Assembly: GCA_023145975.1 (NCBI GenBank)
Contig: JAGLCZ010000491.1
Coordinates: 1 to 6,306, forward strand
Reading direction: 5' to 3'
DNA from: Candidatus Hydrogenedentota bacterium
GTDB lineage: Bacteria > Hydrogenedentota > Hydrogenedentia > Hydrogenedentales > CAITNO01
Length of the DNA stretch: 6,306 bases
Shown here: one piece after another, positions 1 through 6,219 of the stretch
How the letters are laid out: the number at the start of each line of letters is the position of its first letter
Numbering within the stretch: the stretch's first letter is position 1
The notes under the pieces: model-generated
Told to the model about the DNA's origin: nothing
What the model saw: the letters and a program-made list of their open reading frames with translations, nothing else
Databases searched by the model: none
Program-made: the position numbers and the translations under genes

Positions 1-561
1 ATTCACCCGATAGTTCCCGGAAATGAAGGAACCTATTGCATTCTTAAAAAAAGCATCCAGTGATTTAGAACTAAAGTTATCAATACTTTCTACGGGAATA
101 GTAAAGGCTGCAGTACGGATATCACCGCCGCCGGATGTGACAACAGCCGTCATCCAGGGCAACGCACGGCGATAGGCATAATATGCCGGCATGAATGCAG
201 TAAACGTACCGCAATCCATCAAATAGTGCATGGATCGCATAATATCAGCCGATAACTGCGGGTTGGCACTTTCCCCCGAAAATAGAGGGTTCTGCAGCAG
301 GTTCATTTCGGGATCACTAAGAATACCTTCGAGTTTAGCGGTACGCTGCTCCACCGTCCCCTTCGTCTTCATCAGGTAAATATTTTCTATCCACTTCGCA
401 TAATGCCGCGTTTCCGCAGGGGTCCACTGACGACAAATCGTCCATGCCCCCGATGAAGAACGAATATTCGGTGGATTACACTCCTCTGCATGTGCAGCAC
501 TTAGTAAGAAACAGACCAGAAATAGCAGATAAAAACCAAAATTGCTTTTAATCGCAAACAT
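1..561 (-). CDS. Exported protein of unknown function, partial (C-terminus beyond window)
   Basis: An open frame of 187 codons without a stop runs from ATG at 561 to the left edge, so the C-terminus is missing. The start is supported by AGGAAG at 567-572, five bases before the ATG. Residues 1-25 look like a Sec signal peptide: Lys5, a hydrophobic core FYLLFLVCFLLSAA at about 10-23, and an AHA cleavage site before Glu26-Glu27. There is no lipobox, because the Cys nearest the cleavage site (Cys28) follows EE rather than the signal core. The mature part has Cys28, Cys43 and Cys117, a basic/acidic helical-looking stretch at about 48-110, a Tyr-rich segment AYYAYRR at 126-132, and a Gly-rich turn SGGGD at 143-147. 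I do not recognise a family. The gene lies 74 bases after mnmE on the same strand with no clear terminator between, so it may be read from the same transcript. That gives no clue to its role. An envelope location is inferred from the signal peptide only. Confidence 0.8.
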   Translation of the reverse strand, partial: MFAIKSNFGFYLLFLVCFLLSAAHAEECNPPNIRSSSGAWTICRQWTPAETRHYAKWIENIYLMKTKGTVEQRTAKLEGILSDPEMNLLQNPLFSGESANPQLSADIMRSMHYLMDCGTFTAFMPAYYAYRRALPWMTAVVTSGGGDIRTAAFTIPVESIDNFSSKSLDAFFKNAIGSFISGNYRVN

Positions 562-566
562 AAATA

Positions 567-572
567 CTTCCT
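567..572 (-). promoter_or_regulatory. Ribosome binding site of the exported protein
   Basis: The minus strand reads AGGAAG, followed by TATTT and the ATG at 561. It supports this start for a gene that has no other visible boundary in the window. Confidence 0.65.
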
Positions 573-613
573 GTCACGCAAGGGAAAGCAAGGTGCACAT
601 CCCCTCATTGTCT

Positions 614-629
614 CTGCACTCTCCTGCAG
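614..629 (-). other. Weak hairpin in the gap between mnmE and the exported-protein gene
   Basis: The gap contains a 5-bp inverted repeat, CTGCA/TGCAG, with a six-base loop, seven bases past the mnmE stop codon on the transcribed strand. No run of T follows it, so it does not look like an intrinsic terminator. It may have no function. Confidence 0.25.
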
Positions 630-635
630 CAGCCG

Positions 636-2030
636 TTACTTGCCAATGCAAAAAGAAGAAAATATGCGGTCTAAAACATCCTCCGGCGTGGTTTCTCCCG
701 TAATCTCGCCAATGGCGTGAAGTGCCTCGCGAAGATCTACTGCCAGAAATTCAGGGGAAAGCGTCGTGTTATCAAGAAGACGGGCAAGGGAAACGGCACC
801 CCGGCGCATACTGTCCTTTTGATGCGCACGAAAAAGCATGGGGGCATCAACGGAACATGCAGTATTACCAAGTAATGTCGTTGCCAGACGATGTTCAAGT
901 TCATGTAAGCCTGCGCCGGTTTTTGCAGAGATATTACAGGAAGAAAAATGTTCCAACGGCAAAGAGTCCCCCCCGGGAACCGTATCCATTTCATTCATCA
1001 AATCTACTTTATTGCGCAACAGCATCACAGGTATTTCAAGACTGGAAAGCTCTTCGGCAATCAAGGCATCTTCCTTGCTGTAGGGTGCTGAAGCATCCAC
1101 CATAAACAGGATCATCCCCGCCTGCTGTGCCGCATTTCGAGCGCGTTCCACCCCGATAGATTCTACTTCATCCTCTGTATTTCTCATACCTGCCGTATCT
1201 ATCAAACGCGCAGGAATGCCTTCAAGAGTGATGGTCTCTTCGAGTCGATCCCGGGTAGTACCGGGTTGTGCCGAGACAATAGCACGGGTATCGCGAAGGA
1301 GGGCATTAAACAAGCTGGATTTACCCACATTGGGTTTGCCCACAATAGCCAGAGATACCCCTTCCCGGTAAAGAATGCCTGTATCAGCCGTCGCTACAAG
1401 TTCGACCATGCGCTTATGTGCCCGGCGCAATCCATCTAAAAGCGCATCATCTACCAGTTCCGGCAAATCCTCTTCCGGAAAATCTACGGCAGCTTCGATA
1501 CGCGCCAAAGCATCTGCTAATATGTCACGCAGTTCATACAATGCCTGTGACAATGCGCCATCAGCCGCAACATTGGCAGCACTCAGTGCCGCCCGTGTTT
1601 GGGCATGAATCAGGTCAATAACCGATTCGGCACGACTGAGATCCATGCGCCCGTTTACAAAAGCACGACGGGTAAATTCACCGGGACGCGCCAGACGCGC
1701 TCCCAGCGCAAGACATTCATCAAGAATGGCACGCAACGGCACCCTACCGCCATGTGCGTTGATCTCTACCACATCCTCGGCGGTATAACTGTGAGGTGCC
1801 GCCATGACATGTAACAATACTTCGTCCAGGGTATGCCCGTCGCTGTCATAGACGTGCCCATGAAAGACGCGCTGTTTTTCCTTTTGAATATCCCGTCCCC
1901 GGGAGGATACGAACAGGTGCGCAGCGATTTCAATTGCGCATACACCACTTAAACGAACAATCCCCACGCCGCCTTCACCGGGCGGCGTGGAGATTGCAAC
2001 TATCGTATCTTCATTGAATGCGTCAATCAT
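636..2030 (-). CDS. mnmE: tRNA uridine-5-carboxymethylaminomethyl(34) synthesis GTPase MnmE
   Basis: MnmE is a potassium-dependent GTPase which, with MnmG, adds the carboxymethylaminomethyl group to the wobble uridine (U34) of certain tRNAs. It acts in the cytoplasm as a dimer. The 464 residues match the family length. Residues 1-120 form the folate-binding N-terminal domain (TPPGEGGVGIVRLSG at 15-29). A helical region surrounds the G domain, whose motifs are all present: P-loop GKPNVGKS 231-238, TTRD 258-261, DTAG 278-281, NKVD 340-343 and SAK 368-370. Glu290 aligns with the catalytic glutamate Glu282 of the E. coli protein. The C-terminus ends FCIGK, with Cys461 as the conserved C-(I/L/V)-G-K cysteine. 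The ATG overlaps the jag stop codon by one base (TGATG), and no Shine-Dalgarno site lies just before it, so translation is probably coupled to jag. Its partner mnmG is not in the window. Confidence 0.98.
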   Translation of the reverse strand: MIDAFNEDTIVAISTPPGEGGVGIVRLSGVCAIEIAAHLFVSSRGRDIQKEKQRVFHGHVYDSDGHTLDEVLLHVMAAPHSYTAEDVVEINAHGGRVPLRAILDECLALGARLARPGEFTRRAFVNGRMDLSRAESVIDLIHAQTRAALSAANVAADGALSQALYELRDILADALARIEAAVDFPEEDLPELVDDALLDGLRRAHKRMVELVATADTGILYREGVSLAIVGKPNVGKSSLFNALLRDTRAIVSAQPGTTRDRLEETITLEGIPARLIDTAGMRNTEDEVESIGVERARNAAQQAGMILFMVDASAPYSKEDALIAEELSSLEIPVMLLRNKVDLMNEMDTVPGGDSLPLEHFSSCNISAKTGAGLHELEHRLATTLLGNTACSVDAPMLFRAHQKDSMRRGAVSLARLLDNTTLSPEFLAVDLREALHAIGEITGETTPEDVLDRIFSSFCIGK

Positions 2031-3250
2031 CAGTCATTTGTCGGTGCAGCACCTGCATTACGGTTGCGATCACGGTTCCCCCGCCTGCGACGGTTCGGTT
2101 CATCACTTCGTCCGTCAACAGGATTAATAACAATGCTTCGGAACAGCGAGTCACCCAAGCTATAGGTGCGCACCGCTGGATCAGGTTCAAGGGTAAGATG
2201 AATAATACGACGTTCCTGCGGGCTGAGTGGTTTCAAGCGCACATTGCGCCCTGAATCTTTAGCACGCCGCGCCATATTTTTCGCCATATCCGCCAGGGTG
2301 TTATAGCGTCGATCTACATAACCGCCTACATCCACAATAGCGCGTTCCGTATTATCTGCTGCTTCATTTTGTGCAATCATACGATTAACTAAATACTGAA
2401 TAGCATGGAGGGTTACACCCCGTTTCCCAATAAGGATACCACCGTCATCTTCACTTTCGATAGTCAGACGCGCACTCCCGTCTTCCGAACGAGTAAATGA
2501 AACATCACCATTCAATTCCATTAATTCAAGGGTTTCGCTAAGCATAGCCGCCGCTTCTTTACCCTGCTCATCTGTAATGGTTTCTATTTCTTCTTCCGGT
2601 CGTGCATTCGGCGGCAGTTCGTTATGTACTATCTTCTTTCCATCATCGACATTATTTTCAAAATTTTCGGCGCGGCGCAACGCTTCTGTGGCCTCATCAG
2701 TTACAGACTTAGTCTTCTTATCTGTAACAGGAGCAGTCTTGTGTGCATTCCCCTGCTTCTTTCTGTTCTGACCTGCTCCCTGGTTATTCTCCGTATTTCT
2801 ATCCCCCCGGTTATCCTGTCCGCCGGGACGTCTTCGACTATTCTTACGGCGCTGCCCTTCCTGTCGCTCAGAAGATTTAGAACCCTCATCACGATCTTTA
2901 GGTTTATCATCCGCTCCACGATTATTTTGTCGTTTTTCCTGTCGTCCCCCACGCGGCTCGCGCCTGCCGTCACGCTGCCCCTGCTTACGATCGTTTCGTG
3001 CGTTTCCACGCTGTCCCTGTCTTTCCTGACGATTGCCGCCGCGTCTGTTTTCACTGCGTCGCGGCGTTTCCTCAACCTGTTCCGCTTCTAAACGCACACG
3101 CACAGGACGCGCACCAAATCCCAGGAACCCCTTGCTCCCTTCATCTACTACATCAATTTTTTCAATATCATGCATATCCACGCCAAGTTCTTTGAGGCCG
3201 TTCTGGATAGCTTCTTCACGGGTTTTCCCCGAACTTTCTATAACTTTCAT
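2030..3250 (-). CDS. jag: RNA-binding protein Jag/KhpB (Jag_N, KH and R3H domains) with long disordered linker
   Basis: This is a cytoplasmic RNA-binding protein of the Jag (SpoIIIJ-associated, KhpB/EloR) family. In Gram-positive bacteria such proteins partner KhpA and affect cell elongation; the role in diderms is poorly known. The 406 residues are long for the family. Jag_N spans about 1-57 and has the typical SKGFLGFGARPVRVR motif at 39-53. Residues 61-170 are a charged R/G/N/Q/D/E/K linker. A KH domain follows at about 230-310, with the GxxG loop GKRG at 275-278. The R3H domain covers about 311-378, with the R-x3-H motif in ERRIIH at 346-351. A short arginine-rich tail (387-398) ends the protein. 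The ATG is preceded by AGGAG at 3261-3265. It sits 74 bases after yidC, its usual neighbour, and overlaps mnmE by one base. Confidence 0.96.
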   Translation of the reverse strand: MKVIESSGKTREEAIQNGLKELGVDMHDIEKIDVVDEGSKGFLGFGARPVRVRLEAEQVEETPRRSENRRGGNRQERQGQRGNARNDRKQGQRDGRREPRGGRQEKRQNNRGADDKPKDRDEGSKSSERQEGQRRKNSRRRPGGQDNRGDRNTENNQGAGQNRKKQGNAHKTAPVTDKKTKSVTDEATEALRRAENFENNVDDGKKIVHNELPPNARPEEEIETITDEQGKEAAAMLSETLELMELNGDVSFTRSEDGSARLTIESEDDGGILIGKRGVTLHAIQYLVNRMIAQNEAADNTERAIVDVGGYVDRRYNTLADMAKNMARRAKDSGRNVRLKPLSPQERRIIHLTLEPDPAVRTYSLGDSLFRSIVINPVDGRSDEPNRRRRGNRDRNRNAGAAPTND

Positions 3251-3260
3251 CGTACAAATT

Positions 3261-3265
3261 CTCCT
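3261..3265 (-). promoter_or_regulatory. Ribosome binding site of jag
   Basis: The minus strand reads AGGAG ten bases before the ATG at 3250. The spacing is slightly long but within normal range, and it supports the chosen start. Confidence 0.65.
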
Positions 3266-3271
3266 GTTTAT

Positions 3272-3296
3272 ATGCCGTACATTTTCGGGTCGGCAT
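3272..3296 (-). other. Inverted repeat in the yidC-jag gap
   Basis: ATGCCG at 3291-3296 pairs with CGGCAT at 3272-3277 across a 13-base loop. The stem ends six bases upstream of the jag Shine-Dalgarno site. No T-run follows, so it is not an intrinsic terminator. It could be a processing site or could modulate jag translation; this is inferred from position only. A smaller GGGG/CCCC stem with a five-base AT loop lies at 3300-3312. Confidence 0.35.
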
Positions 3297-3324
3297 TATG
3301 GGGATATACCCCACACCCGTACCT

Positions 3325-5241
3325 TCAGCTCCGATTTTTTGGCTTTTTGCGCTTCCTGCTGCGTTGTTTCTGTTTGCGAACTTCTTTGTTCATCTCACGC
3401 TGCTTGGTACGCGCCACGTCATAAAAATGTCGGGGCTTGGCGGGCTTTTTTTGTTTTACGGGCTGAACATCAACGTCCATCCCGCGGATAATATAATTTT
3501 GGGCGATTCCCAAAAGGGTGCTGACCAGAATATACAAGTTCAGACCTGAAGCCATATTGTAGGTGATGACCGCAAAGAAAACCGGCATGAACGTCATCAT
3601 CATCTTCTGTTGCGAACTTTGGGAAGGTCCGGACATGGGCATCAGCTTTTGACTGACCACCATAGATGCCGCCATCAGAATCGGTAACAGATTCAGGCTC
3701 TCAAGGGGCACACTACCAAAGGGAAGTGGGATTTGGAAAGGCAGCATCATCAGATGGTCCGGTTCGGATAGATCCTGTATCCAGAACACAAAAGGCGCAC
3801 GACGTAATTCAAAGGCGCTCCACAACATACGATACAGCGCGATGAACACAGGCATCTGCAGCAGCATGGGAAGACAACCGCCTAAAGGACTAACACCCCG
3901 TTCGCGGTACATCTCCATCATCCGCTTCTGCAATTCCTGCTGATCATCCCCAAATTCCGCTTTCAACTTTTCCATTTCCGGTGCCAGTTTCGCCATTTTC
4001 CTCATGCTCAACATGCTCTTCCAGGTCAGCGGGAACATGACTGTGCGCACGATCAATGTAAGGAAAATGATGGCAAGGCCGTAGTTCGCAATTACGTTAT
4101 CATGGAACCAGACGAGAATGGTCAGCAACAATTTCGCGAACCAGTCCATGAACGTAAATGAGGTAAAAAAGGCCAATACCGTTTCGAGGGACGGCCATGC
4201 TTCGCGCAGCGCATTACGCGCACGGGGTCCCATGTACGCCTGATAATCGTACTCAATCGTAGCATCCGGAGCAACCTCGGCACGGGGTGCACCCACGCCT
4301 ATCCGAAACATGCCCGGTGTACCGTGAAACCAGACATCTGCAGACTCGAACTCAGGCTTCAACGCCACTGCGAAATAGGCACTGCATATTGCCACCCATT
4401 CCGAATCGAGAATGCGTTCGCTATACCAGGTGCCATTTTCCGGCAAAGACAGTTTTGAGGTCTTACTGTAGGTATTGGAACCGTCTTTGCGATAGACAAT
4501 GCTCTGCCTAACGCCCTTCTTCAAATCGCCTGAAGCGACATTGGGTCCCCAACAGAGAGAAAAGGCCGGTTCTTTGCGGTCGAGCCCTAACAGCCGTGAC
4601 TCATTCGCAAGGTTGGTGTAGGCGACACGCACTGCAACCACATGCGCATCTTCTTCGAGGGTAAATGTCTTGACAAGACGCACATACCCCGGCACCTCAA
4701 TCTGAAACGCAAGAGACTGCGCCTCCGACTGCGCCAGCACTTCCCAACGCCGGTAGTTCAATTGATCCCCAAGAACAGGGTCACTGAACAACAAACCAAA
4801 AGGATACATGGCATCTGCATCTGTAAGGATTGGCGTTTCCGGCACCAGCTGTATAGAGTTTACGCCGTCCTCACCCAACACTACCGTTGCACTTTTCAGC
4901 CGCGCACCTACCCGGGTAAAGATCAGTTCCAGCTGGTTATTGATCAAAACCACTTCGTCTTCAGCCGGATTTCCCAAGGGAAGCGCAACTGCCGGCAATA
5001 CGATCCCGCCTGCGTCCCCTTCTCCTGCACTGGATGTCACTGGAGTCGATATCGCTTCCTGCACAGGAAAATCAGAACTTACCCCTTCACTGGCAAGGGG
5101 TGCAGCTGTCGTAACCGGCTGCTGTTGCGGCGGCTTTGTCGGCAGGAAGAAATACGTCCACCCGATTACCAGCACTGTCATCAGTAAAATGGCAAGCAGC
5201 TGATTCCGCTGAAGTTCCTTATCGCGATTATCGTCTAACAA
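3325..5241 (-). CDS. yidC: Membrane protein insertase YidC (Oxa1 family)
   Basis: YidC inserts and folds inner-membrane proteins, alone or with the Sec translocon. The 638 residues include TM1 at about 13-33, a Pro/Ala/Ser/Thr-rich linker (34-90) and the periplasmic P1 domain (about 95-340), the form found in diderms. An amphipathic helix lies near 352-380. The conserved core has TM2 at about 384-406, with Arg399 in LIVRTVMFPLT matching the conserved groove arginine. A cytoplasmic helical hairpin (408-450) precedes TM3 at about 454-476, TM4 at about 515-533 and the last pair at about 550-586. The tail is strongly basic: 20 Lys/Arg in residues 596-638. The start codon is TTG, chosen because it gives the complete N-terminal anchor and follows GGGAAAGG six bases upstream; the next Met (21) lies inside TM1. 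It stands 52 bases after yidD, whose product assists the same process. Confidence 0.98.
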   Translation of the reverse strand: MLDDNRDKELQRNQLLAILLMTVLVIGWTYFFLPTKPPQQQPVTTAAPLASEGVSSDFPVQEAISTPVTSSAGEGDAGGIVLPAVALPLGNPAEDEVVLINNQLELIFTRVGARLKSATVVLGEDGVNSIQLVPETPILTDADAMYPFGLLFSDPVLGDQLNYRRWEVLAQSEAQSLAFQIEVPGYVRLVKTFTLEEDAHVVAVRVAYTNLANESRLLGLDRKEPAFSLCWGPNVASGDLKKGVRQSIVYRKDGSNTYSKTSKLSLPENGTWYSERILDSEWVAICSAYFAVALKPEFESADVWFHGTPGMFRIGVGAPRAEVAPDATIEYDYQAYMGPRARNALREAWPSLETVLAFFTSFTFMDWFAKLLLTILVWFHDNVIANYGLAIIFLTLIVRTVMFPLTWKSMLSMRKMAKLAPEMEKLKAEFGDDQQELQKRMMEMYRERGVSPLGGCLPMLLQMPVFIALYRMLWSAFELRRAPFVFWIQDLSEPDHLMMLPFQIPLPFGSVPLESLNLLPILMAASMVVSQKLMPMSGPSQSSQQKMMMTFMPVFFAVITYNMASGLNLYILVSTLLGIAQNYIIRGMDVDVQPVKQKKPAKPRHFYDVARTKQREMNKEVRKQKQRSRKRKKPKNRS

Positions 5242-5247
5242 TGACTA

Positions 5248-5255
5248 CCTTTCCC
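5248..5255 (-). promoter_or_regulatory. Ribosome binding site deciding the TTG start of yidC
   Basis: The minus strand reads GGGAAAGG, then six bases, then TTG at 5241. The match to a consensus Shine-Dalgarno is only moderate. It supports TTG, because no ATG or GTG in this frame would preserve the whole first membrane segment. Confidence 0.5.
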
Positions 5256-5256
5256 G

Positions 5257-5271
5257 CCCTGTTTCTCAGGG
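5257..5271 (-). other. Small GC-rich hairpin just upstream of the yidC ribosome binding site
   Basis: CCCTG and CAGGG form a perfect 5-bp stem with a five-base loop, ending two bases before the yidC ribosome binding site. No T-run follows. It may slow or shape initiation at the TTG codon, but it is short enough to be chance. Confidence 0.3.
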
Positions 5272-5293
5272 GTGGATATGGGGAAAAAACGGC

Positions 5294-5551
5294 TCATTTG
5301 CTTGCAGTCCCGGCTGATTTACCAGCCCGCTGTTCCAAGGACGGAACGGGATCGTATCCGCCTTTGCACAAAGGCTGACAACGCAATAACCGCCACCCCG
5401 CCAGTCCGACACCTTTGAAGACACCATGCATCATTATTGCTTCAATGGCATACTGTGAACAAGACGGCACGAAGCGGCAATGCTTCCCCAGCAGGGGCGA
5501 TACCCAACGCTGGTAACAACGGATACATGCTATCAGCAGGCTACTTATCAT
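5294..5551 (-). CDS. yidD: Membrane protein insertion efficiency factor YidD
   Basis: YidD is a small inner-membrane-associated protein that helps YidC-dependent insertion. The 85 residues from this start match the usual family size. The family signature is clear: YQRWVSPLLGKHCRFVPSCS at 13-32, then YAIEAI, HGVFKG, RLLRC and GGYDPVP up to 70. The conserved cysteines are Cys25, Cys31 and Cys58, with an extra Cys62. Residues 1-11 form a short hydrophobic or amphipathic helix. The frame stays open to 5617, but those 22 extra codons lie wholly within rnpA and look nothing like YidD, so ATG 5551 was chosen; GGGAGG at 5562-5567 lies ten bases before it. The start overlaps the end of rnpA by 11 bases, and yidC follows after 52 bases. 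Confidence 0.95.
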   Translation of the reverse strand: MISSLLIACIRCYQRWVSPLLGKHCRFVPSCSQYAIEAIMMHGVFKGVGLAGWRLLRCQPLCKGGYDPVPSLEQRAGKSAGTASK

Positions 5552-5909
5552 GCGTGAGATGCCTCCCGAGCATACGTTCAAGTTCCCGGGCACAAACATG
5601 ACCAGACTGCGCGGCACAGGCGGCTCTCGCCACCACTACTAACTGCAGCCCGGGGGTTAAACGGTGCCGATTCATACGAAAGAACTCGCGAACATGCCGT
5701 TTAACACGATTGCGAATGACAGCACCGCCCACCTTACGGGATACCACGGGCCCCATACGACACTCCGTTGTCGCTTCCACCAAGACGTAACAGACAAACA
5801 AGCGTCCCCACAACTTTTCACCCCGTGAAAACACACGCTGGTACTCCGATTTCTCGGTGATACGCGCAACATGGGGCATACAAAATCGTTGGAGAACGCT
5901 ACCGTTCAT
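5541..5909 (-). CDS. rnpA: Ribonuclease P protein component
   Basis: RnpA is the protein subunit of RNase P. It binds the catalytic RNA and helps it remove 5' leaders from precursor tRNAs in the cytoplasm. The 122 residues are normal for the family. The RNR motif is intact (VIRNRVKRHVREFFR, 64-78), preceded by SRKVGGA (57-63). The N-terminal part has the usual aromatic pattern: Phe9, Phe27 in YQRVFSRG and Phe38. The ATG shares four bases with the rpmH stop (ATGA, 5906-5909). The GAGGA at 5911-5915 is only one base from the ATG, so initiation probably depends on coupling with rpmH. A later Met11 has no ribosome binding site and would lose the conserved Phe9. The protein has five cysteines (10, 40, 50, 98, 106), which seems many for this family. 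Its RNA partner is not in the window. Confidence 0.97.
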   Translation of the reverse strand: MNGSVLQRFCMPHVARITEKSEYQRVFSRGEKLWGRLFVCYVLVEATTECRMGPVVSRKVGGAVIRNRVKRHVREFFRMNRHRLTPGLQLVVVARAACAAQSGHVCARELERMLGRHLTHDK

Positions 5910-6064
5910 TTCCTCGTGAACATGGCGTCGGACACCGTAAGGCGTTTACGACCCTTTTGCCGACGCGCCGTTATAACTTTACGGCCACCGACTGTCGCCA
6001 TACGCGCACGGAATCCGTGGGTGCGTACACGCTTTATATTCGAGGGTTGATAGGTTCTTTTCAC
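5906..6064 (-). CDS. rpmH: 50S ribosomal protein L34
   Basis: L34 is a small, very basic protein of the large ribosomal subunit. The 52-residue product begins MKRTYQPSNIKRVRTHGFRA and continues with MATVGGRKVITARR and KGRKRLTVS, the full family pattern. Compared with the 46-residue E. coli protein it has six extra C-terminal residues (AMFTRK). The start is GTG, placed five bases after a near-perfect Shine-Dalgarno AAGGAGA at 6070-6076. The stop codon overlaps the rnpA ATG as ATGA, so the two are likely translationally coupled. It is the first gene of the cluster, behind the promoter at 6235-6264. Confidence 0.98.
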   Translation of the reverse strand: MKRTYQPSNIKRVRTHGFRARMATVGGRKVITARRQKGRKRLTVSDAMFTRK

Positions 6065-6069
6065 AACAA

Positions 6070-6076
6070 TCTCCTT
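6070..6076 (-). promoter_or_regulatory. Strong ribosome binding site of rpmH
   Basis: The minus strand reads AAGGAGA, then TTGTT, then GTG at 6064. It fixes GTG as the start, which also gives the exact L34 N-terminus. Confidence 0.85.
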
Positions 6077-6128
6077 AAAATATTTTCTAAGTAACGCTAT
6101 TTAACGGAAACAGGGATACCTTATACTA

Positions 6129-6144
6129 TGCGCCTAACCGCGCA
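6129..6144 (-). other. Leader hairpin 2 upstream of rpmH
   Basis: TGCGC and GCGCA make a perfect 5-bp GC-rich stem with a six-base loop in the untranslated leader. No T-run follows on the transcribed strand, so it is not an intrinsic terminator. Confidence 0.4.
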
Positions 6145-6151
6145 AGGAACT

Positions 6152-6192
6152 GCTCCGAAATACAGACAACTATCCCCCAAACGCCTCGGAGC
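6152..6192 (-). other. Leader hairpin 1 upstream of rpmH
   Basis: GCTCCGA at 6186-6192 pairs with TCGGAGC at 6152-6158 (7 bp, and two further G-U pairs inward) across a loop of about 27 bases. It lies in the leader between the promoter and rpmH. It may be part of a regulatory fold; no known leader class was recognised. Confidence 0.4.
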
Positions 6193-6219
6193 GACACAGC
6201 CGTTACAGACAAGTTCCCC
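6161..6219 (-). repeat. Two imperfect copies of a G-run plus TTGTCTGTA motif in the leader
   Basis: On the minus strand GGGGAACTTGTCTGTA (6204-6219) is followed by GGGGGATAGTTGTCTGTA (6161-6178). Nine bases (TTGTCTGTA) are identical and both copies start with a run of G. The copies lie 43 bases apart. Confidence 0.5.

Noticed and set aside
549..608. Short minus-strand frame (about 20 codons from ATG at 608) in the gap before the exported-protein gene
   Set aside because: The nearest GGAG is about 14 bases away, the peptide shows no features, and the exported-protein start at 561 has its own good ribosome binding site.
2624..3091. A 155-codon open frame on the plus strand opposite the jag linker, and an overlapping alternative minus frame at 2701-3075
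   Set aside because: Both arise from the biased codon content of the R/G/N/Q-rich linker. The jag frame is confirmed by domains on both sides, and neither frame has a convincing start site or a recognisable protein.
4642..5187. A 181-codon plus-strand open frame opposite yidC
   Set aside because: It lies wholly antisense to the well-supported periplasmic domain of YidC and has no recognisable domain.
5284..5327. Possible intrinsic terminator at the end of yidD (GGCTG/CAGCC stem at 5312-5327 and a run of six T on the minus strand at 5285-5290)
   Set aside because: The stem is inside the yidD coding region and more than 20 bases from the T-run, so the two do not form a terminator. yidC follows closely.
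5552..5617. Longer yidD start at 5617
   Set aside because: The 22 extra residues lie entirely within rnpA, do not resemble the family N-terminus, and the 85-residue form already has the normal YidD length.
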